Shown here piece by piece: positions 1 to 10,247 of a stretch of DNA of 64,000 nucleotides (within the stretch, counting starts at the first letter, position 1; each line of letters starts with the position of its first letter). This stretch comes from Neisseria zalophi (GTDB lineage Bacteria; Pseudomonadota; Gammaproteobacteria; Burkholderiales; Neisseriaceae). The stretch spans positions 620,001 to 684,000 of the forward strand of contig NZ_CP031700.1 in NCBI RefSeq assembly GCF_008807015.1. Direction: 5' to 3'. A model generated the notes under the pieces. That model did not search any database, was not told the DNA's origin, and was given only the letters and a program-made list of their open reading frames with translations. Both the position numbers and the translations under genes were made by a program.

Positions 1-95
1 CTAGACTTAAGAATAAATATCTCATTTTTATAACTTTATTTAAGTATGGGATTGTAAGAAATAAAAAAAGCTTTAAGAATTCAGTAAAAAATAAT

Positions 96-1034
96 TTATT
101 CTTTACGCAATGCCTTGGGTAATACAAACACAATGCTTTCTTCTACGCCTTCGCCTTCGCGTACGGTATCGTGTCCCCAGCTTTGAATGGTTTCAATCAC
201 TTCCTGTACCAAAACTTCCGGTGCCGACGCACCGGCGGTCACGCCGACACGGCTTTTGTTTTCAAACCATTCGCGTTGCAGATAGCCGGCATTGTCGACC
301 ATATAAGCATCAACACCGCGTAAAGCTGCCACTTCGCGCAAACGGTTGCTGTTGGAGGAATTGGGCGAGCCGACTACAATCACAATATCGCATTCAGCGG
401 CCAATTCTTTGACCGCTTCCTGACGGTTGGTGGTGGCATAGCAGATATCTTCTTTATGCGGGCTGCGGATATTCGGAAAGCGTGCTTGCAAAGCTTCGAT
501 AATATCGCGTGTTTCGTCTACCGATAAGGTGGTTTGGCTGACATGGGCGAGCTTGTCGGCATTGCGTACGTTTAACCGGGCAACATCATCTACAGTTTCT
601 ACCAGCAGCATAGAATCTTTCGGCAATTGCCCCATCGTGCCTTCTACTTCGGGGTGTCCCGCATGGCCGATCATAATAATCTGATAACCTTGTGCATCTA
701 AGCGGGAAACTTCTTTGTGTACTTTCGTAACCAGCGGACAGGTTGCATCGAATACCTGAAAACCGCGTTCGGCCGCTTCATCTTGAACGGCTTTGGAAAC
801 GCCGTGTGCCGAATAAATCAGCGTCGCCCCTTCCGGCACGTCGGCTAAATCTTCGATAAAAATAGCGCCTTTTTCACGCAGGTTGTCGACAACGAATTTA
901 TTGTGCACCACTTCGTGGCGTACATAAATCGGTGCGCCGAATTCTTCCAGCGCACGTTCCACAATACTGATGGCGCGATCCACGCCGGCACAAAAGCCGC
1001 GCGGGTTGGCTAAAATAATGGTTTTTTTCATCAT
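96..1034 (-). CDS. ispH: 4-hydroxy-3-methylbut-2-enyl diphosphate reductase
   Basis: IspH (LytB) is the last enzyme of the MEP isoprenoid pathway: an iron-sulfur reductase converting HMBPP to IPP and DMAPP in the cytosol. The three cluster cysteines are visible at C15 (RGFCAGV), C99 (DATCPLV) and C198 ([10 protein letters not shown]), with the conserved GHPEVEGT segment around residue 126-133. Length (312 aa) is normal. Two adjacent ATGs make the start ambiguous by one codon. It lies 22 bp downstream of lspA on the same strand, with a DUS in the gap, so the two are probably co-transcribed, the usual order in proteobacteria. Confidence 0.97.
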   Translation of the reverse strand: MMKKTIILANPRGFCAGVDRAISIVERALEEFGAPIYVRHEVVHNKFVVDNLREKGAIFIEDLADVPEGATLIYSAHGVSKAVQDEAAERGFQVFDATCPLVTKVHKEVSRLDAQGYQIIMIGHAGHPEVEGTMGQLPKDSMLLVETVDDVARLNVRNADKLAHVSQTTLSVDETRDIIEALQARFPNIRSPHKEDICYATTNRQEAVKELAAECDIVIVVGSPNSSNSNRLREVAALRGVDAYMVDNAGYLQREWFENKSRVGVTAGASAPEVLVQEVIETIQSWGHDTVREGEGVEESIVFVLPKALRKE

Positions 1035-1056
1035 AAAATTTTCATTAAACGTCTTT

Positions 1057-1563
1057 TCAGACGGCCTCTTGAGTTTGTGTATCGTTTTTCTTATGTTTAA
1101 AGCCGTCTAAAACCAATAGAACGGCACCGACGCAAATAAAGCTATCGGCAATATTGAAAGCCGGATAATACCAGTCTTTCCAATAAAACAATAAAAAATC
1201 AACTACATGGCCGTAAAACAAACGGTCGATAACATTGCCGAAAGCGCCGCCGATAACCATAGCAGCTCCGATTTTTCCCCAAGAGCCAAAGTCATCTTTA
1301 ATAATGGCCCGTGCCAAATAAAGGCTGATAACAACAGCTAAGGCCAGAAAAAAATATTTTTGCCAGCCGCCGGCATCGGCCAAAAAGCTGAATGCGGCAC
1401 CGGTGTTGTAAACCAAAGTCAGGTCAAAAAAATCGGGGATAATATTAAGGCGTTCGGCGAATTGAAAATTTTTCAATACGGCCAGTTTGGTGATTTGGTC
1501 GAGCACAATGGCAACAGCGGCCAACAGCCAGTATCGGATTTTAGAAGGTTTCTGAGTGGTCAT
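1057..1563 (-). CDS. lspA: Lipoprotein signal peptidase (signal peptidase II)
   Basis: LspA is the inner-membrane aspartyl protease that removes the signal peptide of prolipoproteins after lipidation. The 168-aa protein has about four hydrophobic segments. The two family blocks are present: [10 protein letters not shown] followed by HVVDF (catalytic Asp122) and FNIADS (catalytic Asp140). The reading frame is open upstream to 1611, but the ATG at 1563 (MTTQKPSK) gives the normal family N-terminus. The TGA stop is part of a DUS (GAG GCC GTC TGA), so the uptake signal supplies the last residues Glu-Ala-Val. This window contains several lipoproteins that would be substrates. Confidence 0.96.
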   Translation of the reverse strand: MTTQKPSKIRYWLLAAVAIVLDQITKLAVLKNFQFAERLNIIPDFFDLTLVYNTGAAFSFLADAGGWQKYFFLALAVVISLYLARAIIKDDFGSWGKIGAAMVIGGAFGNVIDRLFYGHVVDFLLFYWKDWYYPAFNIADSFICVGAVLLVLDGFKHKKNDTQTQEAV

Positions 1564-1781
1564 GCGTATGTTGTGATGTGGATAACAAAAAACGCATTTT
1601 ACCCGAATCACAAGGCGGCGTGGTCGATTTGCACTTTATTCTAAAATAATCTTACCAATCCGCTTGATTTATCCGCTTTACACGCCATGTGTTTCAGACG
1701 GCCTTTAGGTATAATCCGAACCATACGTTATCGCTGTTTATTTAAACAGGCCGTCTGAAACACTTCAAACAGGAAACCGAT

Positions 1782-2558
1782 ATGACTGCTGCACCGGAAG
1801 CCAAATACACCGAAGAAACCGTATTATGGGTAAAACACCACACTCCAAAACTAATGACTTTTGCCATTACCCGCCCTGAGGCCTACCGTTTTGCCGCCGG
1901 CCAATTTTCGCGCTTGGGATTTCACGACGGCGAAGGCTTTATCTGGCGTGCGTATTCGGTGGTTTCAGCAGAGTATGCGGATACTTTGGAATATTTTGCA
2001 GTTTTGATTGAAAACGGCTCAATGTCTGCCAAGCTGGCTGTTTTAAAAGAGGGCGACAAAATACTATTGGATAAAACCGCGACCGGCTTTTTGCTGCCCG
2101 AACGCTTCCCCGATGGCAAGGATTTGATTTTGCTGTGTACCGGTTCAGGTATCGCACCGTTTTTATCGATTTTGGAGCAGCCCGAAATTTGGCAGCGGTT
2201 CGAACATATCAGATTGGCACATTCCGTTTCTTATGCCGACGAGTTGATTTTTAGCGACCGTATTGCCGCTTTGGCGGAGCACCCGCTGATTGACGAACAT
2301 TTCCACAAACTGCACTTTGTGCCTGTGGTTACACGCGAAGCTGCCGATGGTGCGCTTGGCAAACGGCTGCCGGAGTTGTTGCGAAACGGCGAACTTTCCG
2401 ATGCCATGAAGCTGACGTTTACACCGGAAGATACCCGCTTTATGGTATGCGGCAATCCCGCTATGGTGAAAGATACTTTCCAAGCCCTGATGGATATGGG
2501 TTTTGCCATGCACCGTAACCGTGTTCCGGGGCAGATTATGATGGAAAACGGGTTTTAA
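1782..2558 (+). CDS. fpr: Ferredoxin--NADP reductase
   Basis: A soluble FAD flavoprotein moving electrons between NADP(H) and ferredoxin or flavodoxin. The FAD-binding RAYSV motif is near residues 51-55, the nicotinamide-binding GSGIAPF block near 120-126, and the VCGNPAMV block near 220. Length (258 aa) fits the bacterial Fpr family. An AGGAAA ribosome-binding site precedes the ATG, and a DUS pair lies in the leader. The gene is divergent from lspA-ispH and monocistronic by appearance; no ferredoxin gene is adjacent. Confidence 0.92.
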   Translation: MTAAPEAKYTEETVLWVKHHTPKLMTFAITRPEAYRFAAGQFSRLGFHDGEGFIWRAYSVVSAEYADTLEYFAVLIENGSMSAKLAVLKEGDKILLDKTATGFLLPERFPDGKDLILLCTGSGIAPFLSILEQPEIWQRFEHIRLAHSVSYADELIFSDRIAALAEHPLIDEHFHKLHFVPVVTREAADGALGKRLPELLRNGELSDAMKLTFTPEDTRFMVCGNPAMVKDTFQALMDMGFAMHRNRVPGQIMMENGF

Positions 2559-2699
2559 ATTGGGAAAATCGCGTAACGAATAGATGGGTTTGTTTCGCAA
2601 ACATTAAATTTATCGGGCATTGCTATACGAATTATTATCCGTATAGAAATGCCCGATAGCTTATTGGGTGCGTATATTTAAAAAATTAAAACCCTATTT

Positions 2700-3470
2700 T
2701 TAAAGTGCAAACTCCGCCCAAACCGGCGCATGGTCGCTGGGGCGTTCTTGGGCACGGGCTTCTAAATCGACCTGTACGTCTTGCAGGCTGTCGCGCAGGG
2801 CAGGGGTGACCAATAAATGATCGATACGCAGCCCCTGTTTGCGTTGGAACATAGCGCCCCGATAATCCCACCATGTATACATCACCTCTTCGGGATAGCG
2901 GTGGCGCTGGCTGTCGGTTAAGCCTAAATCCAGCAGTTTTTGGAACCATGAACGTTCGATGCTGGTGCAGTGGATTTTTTCATGCCATTTTTCAGGGTCG
3001 TAGCAATCCAAATCGGTCGGGGCGATATTGAAATCGCCGAGTAAGATTAATTTTTCATGCTGTGCCATTTGGTCGCGCACAAATTCTGTGAGTGCTTCGA
3101 ACCATTGTTTTTTATATTGGAATTTCGGGCTGTCGGGCGATTCGCCGTTCACACAATAGACATTAATCACGCGTACGCCGCCGATGGTGGCGGTAATCAC
3201 GCGCCGTTGCGGGTCGTCGGGTAGGGCGGGCAGGCCGACAATCACATCTTGCGGCTGCTCTTTGCTGATAATGGCCACGCCGTTATAGGTTTTTTGCCCG
3301 CTCCAAACGGTTTGCCAGCCGCCCATTTGAAAAACGGCGGCGGGGTATTTGTCTTGATCGAGTTTTAATTCTTGCAAAACAAGAATATCGGGGCTGTGTT
3401 GTTGCAGCCAGTCTTGCACTTGCGGCAGGCGGACATTGAGGGAATTAACATTCCAAGTGGCAATTTTCAT
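2700..3470 (-). CDS. xthA: Exodeoxyribonuclease III
   Basis: An AP endonuclease and 3'-5' exonuclease of base-excision repair. The ExoIII/EEP-fold signatures appear in order: ATWNVNSLNVR at the N-terminus, LQELKLD with the metal-binding Glu, NGVAII, GDFNIAP, RIDHLLVT and the terminal SDHAPVW with the catalytic Asp-His. The frame is open for five more codons, but the ATG at 3470 (MKIATWNVN) matches the family start and gives 256 aa. The gene follows the ArsR-type regulator on the same strand, separated by about 20 bp. Confidence 0.95.
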   Translation of the reverse strand: MKIATWNVNSLNVRLPQVQDWLQQHSPDILVLQELKLDQDKYPAAVFQMGGWQTVWSGQKTYNGVAIISKEQPQDVIVGLPALPDDPQRRVITATIGGVRVINVYCVNGESPDSPKFQYKKQWFEALTEFVRDQMAQHEKLILLGDFNIAPTDLDCYDPEKWHEKIHCTSIERSWFQKLLDLGLTDSQRHRYPEEVMYTWWDYRGAMFQRKQGLRIDHLLVTPALRDSLQDVQVDLEARAQERPSDHAPVWAEFAL

Positions 3471-3491
3471 TGAATCGGTTCGCAATCTTGT

Positions 3492-3800
3492 TTATGTTGT
3501 TTCAGACGGCCCTTTCGGGTTTTGTAGCTCCCGAATGGTTTTTAAGACATTGATAATCAGTGGTGACACCAGCCGATACTCTATCACACGGTGATAGCGA
3601 GTGAAATCTACCACGCCGCCACTGCGTAGTTTATTTAAATGATTGGATACGGATGTAACGTGTGTATCGGTTGCTTGTGCGATTTCCGCTGCACTAAGCT
3701 CACTTTCCAACAGCAGCAAAACAATATCCAACCGTTGCGGATTGGCGATTAATTTGAGCTGTGAGGCCACGTTTGATGTGTGTTGCAATGATGTTTCCAT
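3492..3800 (-). CDS. ArsR-family winged-helix transcriptional regulator
   Basis: A 102-aa single-domain winged-helix protein. An N-terminal helix is followed by LIANPQRLDIVLLLL, a helix-turn-helix (AAEIAQATDTHVTSVSNHLNKLRSGG) and a beta wing (VVDFTRYHRVIEYRLV), the ArsR/SmtB arrangement. No CxC metal-binding pair is visible, so the signal is unlikely to be arsenic or cadmium bound in the classical site. The last codons (GPSETT) are encoded by an in-frame DUS. Placed just upstream of xthA on the same strand and divergent from prlC. Its target is unknown; autoregulation and control of xthA or prlC are possibilities only. Confidence 0.8.
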   Translation of the reverse strand: METSLQHTSNVASQLKLIANPQRLDIVLLLLESELSAAEIAQATDTHVTSVSNHLNKLRSGGVVDFTRYHRVIEYRLVSPLIINVLKTIRELQNPKGPSETT

Positions 3801-4112
3801 AGTTATAGTTAACCTTGGTGTTTTGCTTATTTATACCAACCTGCTTCAAAAAAAACAACCTTTTAAATAAATATACTACATTTAATTTACTGCTGTGGTA
3901 AGCGGTTTAACATTGAGGCTATAAATAAAGTTACCATAATGTTTTTTTATTATAGTCTTAAACTATCTATTCTATACATTATGCAATTTCTGCTTTACTC
4001 TGCCTTTTAATTTGAGGCAACGGTACTATATACTTTTGCAAATACCGTAAAAATGACCGTTCAGACGGCTTGTAGTTAAGAGAGGCCGTCTGAAACCATG
4101 AAAAGGAAAAAC
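3801..4112. other. Divergent intergenic region between arsR-type gene and prlC
   Basis: About 310 bp of AT-rich DNA that must hold the promoters of the two divergent genes. An inverted DUS pair at about 4061-4095 lies directly in the prlC leader. No further motif was identified with confidence. Confidence 0.6.
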
Positions 4113-6158
4113 ATGAGCAACGTATTATTGAATCTGGGCGACGAACCCCGTTATCCGGATATTCAAACCACCGATATCCGTCCGGCGATGGAAGCCGTTA
4201 TGAACGAGGCGCGGGCGGGAATTGCGGCGATTAAGGCGCAAAGTGAAATCACTTGGGCGAATACGGTAGAACCGTTAACCGATATTACCGAACGGGTCGG
4301 CCGTATTTGGGGAGTGGTGGCGCATTTGAATTCGGTTGCCGATACGCCCGAACTGCGTGCCGTTTATAACGAATTAATGCCGGAAGTGACGGTATTTTTT
4401 ACGGAAATCGGGCAGGATATCGAGCTTTACGAGCGCTTTAAAGCCATTAAAGCATCCTCAGAATTCGCCAAACTGGAGGCCGCGCAACAAACCAAACTGA
4501 ATCATGATTTGCGTGATTTTGTCTTGAGCGGTGCGGAATTACCGCCGGAACAACAAGAGGCATTTGCTCAATTGCAAACCAAAAGTGCCCAATTAGGCGC
4601 GCAATTTTCCCAAAATGTTTTAGACGCAACCGATGCCTTCGCCCTTTATTTTGACAATGCGGACGCGCTTGCCGGTTTGCCGGAAGATGCCTTGGCTATG
4701 TTTGCCGCCGCAGCGCAGGCAGAGGACAAAGAAGGTTATAAAATCGGTTTGCAAATGCCGCACTATATTGCCGTGATGCAATATGCCGATAACCGCGAAC
4801 TACGTGAGAAGCTATACCATGCGTATGTTACCCGTGCCAGTGAGCTGGGCGATGGTCAATTCGATAATACCGACAATATCAACCGCCGTTTGGAAGTGGC
4901 TTTGGAGGAGGCGCAATTATTGGGCTTTAAGAATTTTGCCGAGCTGTCGCTATACACCAAAATGGCCGATACGCCCGAACAAGTCTTGGATTTCCTGCAT
5001 GACCTAGCCCGCCGCGCCAAACCGTTTGCCGAAAAAGACCTGGCCGAAGTGCAAGCCTTTGCCCGCGAAAATTTGGGTATTGCCGAGCCGCAAGCATGGG
5101 ATTTGAGCTATGCCAGTGAAAAGCTCCGTCAGGCCAAATATGCGTTTAGCGAAACCGAAGTGAAAAAATATTTTCCGGTGAGTAAAGTGCTGGCAGGTTT
5201 GTTTGCCCAAATAAACCGTTTGTATGGCGTAAACTTTATTGAGAAAAACGTACCTGTTTGGCACAAAGATGTACGCTATTTCGAATTGGAAAAAGGCGGC
5301 GGTATTATCGGCGGCGTTTATATGGATTTATATGCGCGCGAAGGTAAACGCGGCGGAGCATGGATGAATGACTACCGCGGCCGCAGACGCTTTATTTCCG
5401 GCAATAAAACCGGTCAGATGCAAACCCCGATAGCCTATCTGGTTTGCAATTTCACACCGCCTGTGAACGGCAAAGAATCGCGTTTGAGCCATAATGAAAT
5501 CACCACGCTGTATCACGAAACCGGCCACGGACTGCATCATTTGCTAACTCAGGTGGATGAGTTGGGCGTTTCCGGTATTAACGGCGTGGAATGGGATGCG
5601 GTCGAGCTGCCGAGCCAGTTTATGGAAAACTTTGCTTGGGAATACGATGTATTGGCGGAAATGTCGTCTCACGAAGATGACGGTTCCGTATTGCCGCGCG
5701 AGTTGTTCGATAAAATGGTGGCGGCCAAAAACTTCCAACGCGGTATGTTCTTGGTGCGCCAAATGGAATTTGCACTGTTTGATATGTTGATATACAGCGA
5801 AAATGATCCGAGCCGTCTGAAAGATTGGCCGAAAGTATTGGATAATGTGCGCCGTGAAGTAGCTGTTATCCAACCACCGAGCTATAACCGCTTTGCCAAC
5901 AGCTTCGGCCATATTTTCGCCGGTGGTTATGCGGCAGGCTATTATAGCTATGCTTGGGCGGAAGTGTTGTCTGCCGATGCGTATGCCGCCTTTGAAGAAA
6001 GCGATGATGTGAAAGCGACAGGCAAACGCTTCTGGATGGAAGTTTTGGCCGTTGGCGGCTCGCGTAGTGCGCTGGAGTCGTTTAAAGCATTCAGAGGCCG
6101 CGAACCGAAAATTGATGCGTTGCTCCGCCATAGCGGGTTTGATGCCGAAGCCGCTTAA
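4113..6158 (+). CDS. prlC: Oligopeptidase A (M3 zinc metallopeptidase)
   Basis: A cytosolic zinc oligopeptidase that degrades signal peptides and other short peptides. The HEXXH zinc motif (YHETGHGLHH) begins near residue 468, matching the position in the M3 family, and is followed by the conserved GVEWDAVELPSQFMENF block. Length from the chosen start is 681 aa. An upstream in-frame ATG exists at 4098, but AAGGA lies at good distance before the ATG at 4113 (MSNVLLN), which also matches the family N-terminus. An internal DUS lies near 5812. A strong hairpin follows the stop. Confidence 0.95.
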   Translation: MSNVLLNLGDEPRYPDIQTTDIRPAMEAVMNEARAGIAAIKAQSEITWANTVEPLTDITERVGRIWGVVAHLNSVADTPELRAVYNELMPEVTVFFTEIGQDIELYERFKAIKASSEFAKLEAAQQTKLNHDLRDFVLSGAELPPEQQEAFAQLQTKSAQLGAQFSQNVLDATDAFALYFDNADALAGLPEDALAMFAAAAQAEDKEGYKIGLQMPHYIAVMQYADNRELREKLYHAYVTRASELGDGQFDNTDNINRRLEVALEEAQLLGFKNFAELSLYTKMADTPEQVLDFLHDLARRAKPFAEKDLAEVQAFARENLGIAEPQAWDLSYASEKLRQAKYAFSETEVKKYFPVSKVLAGLFAQINRLYGVNFIEKNVPVWHKDVRYFELEKGGGIIGGVYMDLYAREGKRGGAWMNDYRGRRRFISGNKTGQMQTPIAYLVCNFTPPVNGKESRLSHNEITTLYHETGHGLHHLLTQVDELGVSGINGVEWDAVELPSQFMENFAWEYDVLAEMSSHEDDGSVLPRELFDKMVAAKNFQRGMFLVRQMEFALFDMLIYSENDPSRLKDWPKVLDNVRREVAVIQPPSYNRFANSFGHIFAGGYAAGYYSYAWAEVLSADAYAAFEESDDVKATGKRFWMEVLAVGGSRSALESFKAFRGREPKIDALLRHSGFDAEAA

Positions 6159-6178
6159 CTATTTTTGTATCATGTTAC

Positions 6179-6220
6179 AAGCCCCCGTTAGGAAATGGTT
6201 TAGCCTGAGGGGGCTTTTCT
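6179..6220 (+). terminator. Rho-independent terminator after prlC
   Basis: An AAGCCCCC / GGGGGCTT stem (arms 6179-6186 and 6209-6216) followed by TTTCTT, 20 bp after the prlC stop. Confidence 0.85.
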
Positions 6221-6757
6221 TATTGGCTATTTGGTTTTATCGCTTTGTTATGGTATCGGTATAAAATTTTGCGCCATTGATTTTATATTGTTGCATCTTG
6301 GTATGTGGAACAGAAGGTAAAAACGGGTTGCATAAAATGCGCTAATTATTCTGGTTTGTGGTGAAAAATATTAGTATTTTTATTGTTTTTAGCATTTTAT
6401 TGAGATGGTGTTTGGGTGGTATTTTTGATTTATTCAGACGGCTTGTGAGTGTATAGGCCGTCTGAATCTTATAAATAAATTGATCGATAGTCTTGAGAAA
6501 ATATGATGACAGGGTGGCATTTTGCGCTTTTTTAGACGAAGACTTGTTGGCATGATCGTGCGCCACTTTGTTTTGATTGTTGGTGCAGTGTGAAACCTTT
6601 CTTTATCGTTTTTGCCACAAGAGTAAACGGTCTGTCTTTATAATGGTCAGCAAAAGACATTACCGGCGAATATGTGCCGACGGCATATTCAAGCAATAAC
6701 CATTATTCTCACCCGAGCCGTAATGTGGTTTGGGTTGTACCGCCAAAGGTTGGTTTT
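6221..6757. other. Intergenic region prlC - betaine transporter
   Basis: About 540 bp with no convincing gene. It contains one inverted DUS pair (about 6433-6468) with a 13-base loop that could be a second terminator. A 74-codon minus-strand open frame here is Lys/Asn-rich and unsupported. The transporter promoter should lie at the right end but no clear box was identified. Confidence 0.5.
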
Positions 6758-8614
6758 ATGAAGTTTTTAAAATATTTGTATTTTGTTATGGTGCTGATGC
6801 TCACCGCCCCGTTTGCTGCCGCGGCTTGTGAGGATGGGCAAACCATTAAATTGGCCGGCTTGGATTGGGAAAGCGGCCAGTTTACAACGGCGGTTTTGAA
6901 TACCATTTTGCAAGATGGCTACGGCTGCCAAACTTCTACGGTACCCGGTACGGGCACGGCATTGGAAACGGCATTGGCGCAGAATGATATTCAGATTATT
7001 GCCGAGCAATGGATTGGCCGTTCGCCTGTGATGCAAAAAGCGGTTGATGAGCATAAAGCAGCAGTTGTCGGGGATACGCTGAAAGGCGGGGCTACACAGG
7101 GATGGTATGTGCCGGACTATGTGAAGCAGGAACATTCTGATTTAAATAGCATAGAAGATTTGAAAAAATTTGCTTATTTGTTCCCCGATCCCGAAGCTCC
7201 GCAACGGGCACGCTTTTTAAATTGTCCGTCGGGCTGGACGTGTGAAATTGCCAACAGCCGCCTGCTGGATAACACAGGGTTGGGCGAGGTGTTTGATAAT
7301 GTCCGTCCCGGCACAGGCGCGGCATTGGATGCAGAGATAACGTCGGCATACGAACAAAAAAGGCCGATTTTGTTTTATTACTGGCAGCCGACCGGCTTAA
7401 TGGCTAAATACCGTTTCGAACCGCTGGAATTTCCCGAACATAATGCCGCATGTTGGGCGACCATATTAGATGCCAATAGTCAAAACCGTTGTGTATCCGG
7501 TTATCCGGTTTCTAAGTTGGCGGTGGCAGTTTCCACACCTTTTATGGAAGCGCATCCCGATTTGGTTGAGATGATTAAGCGGCTGCAATTCGAGCCGGAT
7601 ATGCTTAACCGTGCCATTTTGGAAATGTCTGAAAACCAACGCAGCGGTGAAGAGCAGGCGCAGCTTTTTTTGAAGCAAAACCCCCATGTTTGGCAGCAAT
7701 GGGTTTCCGAAGAAGCGGCAGGCCGTCTGAGTGAGGCGCTCGGTGTGGCTGCGCCGGAAAGCAGTGGGATTTTCCGTACTTGGTCTATTTCAGACGGCCT
7801 GAATAAAAGCTTGAAAAATACCGTACAAAAACACGGTGAACAGCTACGCAGCGCCGGTGAAGTGACTTTACGGATTTTGCTGCCATTGGAACGGTTGTTA
7901 CAAACTGTTCCCGCATGGTTGGTGATTTTGGTGGTCGGCGCTATCGGGCTGCATGCAACGCATAAATGGTGGTTTGCCTTGTTGTGTATGTTCGGTTTTT
8001 ATACCATCGGTTCGTTTGGTTTGTGGGAAGCCTTGATGCAGACTATCGCGCTGTTGACGGCATCGGTGTTGCTGACCATGATAATCGGTATTCCGGTCGG
8101 TATTTTTACTGCATACCGCAAACGGCTGTACCAATTGCTGTCGCCGGTGTTGGATGTGATGCAGACCATGCCCAGTTTTGTGTATCTGATTCCGGTGTTG
8201 ATGTTGTTCGGTATCGGTAAAGTGCCGGCGCTGTTTGCGACGGTGGTGTATGCACTGGCTCCGCTTATCCGACTGACTGCACTCGGTATTCGTCAAGTCA
8301 GCCCGCAAATGATTGAAGCGGCGATTGCTTTCGGCAGCAACCGTTGGCAGCTGCTCAAATGGGTATTGTTGCCGCAGGCCAAGCCCAGCATTATGGCGGG
8401 TATTAATCAGGCGGTGATGATGTCGTTGGGTATGGTGGTGCTGGCGTCTATGATTGGTGCGCGCGGCTTGGGCGAATATGTTTTGCAGGCGGTTCAAACG
8501 TTGAATATCGGGCAGGGTGTCGAAGCAGGGGCGGCAATTGTGATTTTGGCGATTATTATCGACCGTATTACGCAGGCTTATGGCAGTAGGGAAAAAGGTA
8601 GCCGTCATGAATGA
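6758..8614 (+). CDS. Glycine betaine/choline-type ABC transporter, fused binding protein and permease
   Basis: A two-domain transporter subunit of the ProX/ProW (OpuA) class for quaternary amines such as glycine betaine or choline. From the ATG at 6758 (MKFLKYLYF) the 618-aa protein has a signal sequence, then a periplasmic OpuAC/ProX-type domain (about 25-330). This domain includes the loop NCPSGWTC with Cys156 and Cys162, matching the ProX disulfide loop. A ProW-type permease with about six membrane segments (about 390-605) follows, with the EAA-like loop EAAIAFGSNRWQLLKWVLLPQAKP. The binding domain precedes the permease, the reverse of the classic OpuABC fusion. No ATPase gene lies beside it. 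The frame opens at 6674 but lacks a signal peptide there. The first mature residue could be Cys (AAAAC), a weak lipobox. Confidence 0.9.
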   Translation: MKFLKYLYFVMVLMLTAPFAAAACEDGQTIKLAGLDWESGQFTTAVLNTILQDGYGCQTSTVPGTGTALETALAQNDIQIIAEQWIGRSPVMQKAVDEHKAAVVGDTLKGGATQGWYVPDYVKQEHSDLNSIEDLKKFAYLFPDPEAPQRARFLNCPSGWTCEIANSRLLDNTGLGEVFDNVRPGTGAALDAEITSAYEQKRPILFYYWQPTGLMAKYRFEPLEFPEHNAACWATILDANSQNRCVSGYPVSKLAVAVSTPFMEAHPDLVEMIKRLQFEPDMLNRAILEMSENQRSGEEQAQLFLKQNPHVWQQWVSEEAAGRLSEALGVAAPESSGIFRTWSISDGLNKSLKNTVQKHGEQLRSAGEVTLRILLPLERLLQTVPAWLVILVVGAIGLHATHKWWFALLCMFGFYTIGSFGLWEALMQTIALLTASVLLTMIIGIPVGIFTAYRKRLYQLLSPVLDVMQTMPSFVYLIPVLMLFGIGKVPALFATVVYALAPLIRLTALGIRQVSPQMIEAAIAFGSNRWQLLKWVLLPQAKPSIMAGINQAVMMSLGMVVLASMIGARGLGEYVLQAVQTLNIGQGVEAGAAIVILAIIIDRITQAYGSREKGSRHE

Positions 8615-8631
8615 TGCGGAGTGATTCGAAC

Positions 8632-8679
8632 CTATACAATCAGGCCGTCTGAAAGGTTTCAGACGGCCTGATTGTATAG
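8632..8679 (+). terminator. DUS-based terminator after the betaine transporter
   Basis: A perfect 23-bp inverted repeat (8632-8654 and 8657-8679) with a two-base loop. Its centre is an inverted DUS pair and its arms extend well beyond the DUS. Confidence 0.85.
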
Positions 8680-8838
8680 ATTTAATGCTCGCTCAATTTA
8701 TGTTTTATCAAAGTGGTAGCGATTGGTTTGATATTAGGAAACAGTTATTTTAAGCATGATAGTTGTATCTGCTTTTTGTTTTATGTAGGATAGCTGCCTG
8801 ACCGTGTTTTATGTAAACAATTTAAATAAAGGAGCGAT

Positions 8839-10230
8839 ATGATGAATACCCGTACCGAACACGACACGATGGGTGAGGTGGAAGTCCCTTCGGAGGCCTA
8901 TTGGGGTGCACAGACCCAACGCAGCCGTGATAATTTTAAAATCGGTGGTGAGACTTTACCGCAGCCGTTAATCAATGCCATGGCTTTGGTGAAAAAAGCA
9001 GCGGCTTATACCAATTCCTCTTTAGGCCGTATCGAGCAAAAACAGGCGGATTTGATTGTTCAGGCGGCTGATGATGTATTGGCCGGTAAATTAAACGGGC
9101 AGTTCCCCTTGGTCGTGTGGCAAACCGGTTCGGGCACACAATCCAATATGAATATGAACGAAGTGTTGGCCAACCGCGCCAATGAAATTGCCGGAACAGG
9201 CTTGGCTGCTTACAAACCTGTTCACCCGAATGATCATGTCAACCATGCGCAATCCACCAACGATTCGTTCCCAACCTCTATTCATGTTGCCGCTGCTATT
9301 GAAATCAACCGTTTGTTGATTCCAGCCGTTAAAGCTTTGCGTGATACTTTAGACAAAAAAGCTCAAGAGTTCGCATCTATTGTGAAAATCGGCCGTACGC
9401 ACTTACAAGATGCGACGCCGTTGACTTTGGGGCAAGAGTTTTCAGGTTATGTAAGCCAACTGGATCATGGTTTGGATCGTTTGAATGATGCCTTGAAAGG
9501 CTTGTATGAGCTGCCTTTGGGCGGTACGGCTGTCGGCACCGGTTTGAACAGTCATCCGGAGTATGCCGTAAAAGCGGCTGCCAAACTAGCTGAGCTATCC
9601 GGTTTGCCGTTTGTGACCGCACCGAATAAATTCGAAGCTTTGGCCGGCCGTGATGCTAGTGTTTACGCTTCGGGCGCACTGAAAACTTTGGCTGCCAGCT
9701 TGAATAAAATCGCCAATGATATCCGTTGGTTGTCTAGCGGTCCGCGTTGCGGCTTGGGCGAGATTAAGATTCCTGAAAATGAGCCAGGTTCTTCTATTAT
9801 GCCGGGTAAAGTGAATCCGACCCAGTGCGAAGCAATGACGATGGTGTGCTGCCAAGTATTCGGTAACGATGTGACTATCGGCATGGCCGGTGCTTCCGGT
9901 AACTTCGAGTTGAATGTTTATATGCCTGTTATCGGCTACAACCTGTTGCAATCTATCCGCCTGCTCGGCGATGCCTGCAACAGCTTCAACGACAACTGCG
10001 CCGTAGGTATCGAACCAGTACCGGAAAAAATCGACTACTTCCTGCATCATTCATTGATGTTGGTGACTGCATTGAACCGTCAAATCGGTTATGAAAATGC
10101 TGCCAAAGTAGCGAAAACCGCTTATAAAAACAACAAGTCTTTGCGTGAAACCGCAATTGAATTGAATTTGCTGACTGGTGAACAGTTTGATGAGTTGGTA
10201 AAACCTGAAGATATGGTGGCACCACGCTAA
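8839..10230 (+). CDS. fumC: Fumarate hydratase, class II
   Basis: The oxygen-stable, iron-free fumarase of the TCA cycle, interconverting fumarate and malate. The superfamily signature [11 protein letters not shown] lies near residues 317-327. The substrate-binding blocks [11 protein letters not shown] (about 97-107) and HPNDHVN (about 128-134) are also present. Length (463 aa) is normal. A strong GGAGCG site precedes tandem ATGs. It is monocistronic, closed by a DUS hairpin shared with convergent cysE. Confidence 0.97.
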   Translation: MMNTRTEHDTMGEVEVPSEAYWGAQTQRSRDNFKIGGETLPQPLINAMALVKKAAAYTNSSLGRIEQKQADLIVQAADDVLAGKLNGQFPLVVWQTGSGTQSNMNMNEVLANRANEIAGTGLAAYKPVHPNDHVNHAQSTNDSFPTSIHVAAAIEINRLLIPAVKALRDTLDKKAQEFASIVKIGRTHLQDATPLTLGQEFSGYVSQLDHGLDRLNDALKGLYELPLGGTAVGTGLNSHPEYAVKAAAKLAELSGLPFVTAPNKFEALAGRDASVYASGALKTLAASLNKIANDIRWLSSGPRCGLGEIKIPENEPGSSIMPGKVNPTQCEAMTMVCCQVFGNDVTIGMAGASGNFELNVYMPVIGYNLLQSIRLLGDACNSFNDNCAVGIEPVPEKIDYFLHHSLMLVTALNRQIGYENAAKVAKTAYKNNKSLRETAIELNLLTGEQFDELVKPEDMVAPR

Positions 10231-10247
10231 TCAAAGCTACACAATCC

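Noticed and set aside
6342..6566. 74-codon minus-strand open frame between prlC and the transporter
   Set aside because: Lys/Asn/Thr-rich low-complexity translation, overlaps a DUS hairpin, no ribosome-binding site and no recognisable domain.
7898..8608. 236-codon minus-strand frame opposite the permease domain
   Set aside because: Long but His/Gln/Arg-biased antisense frame, a codon-bias shadow of the membrane domain gene.
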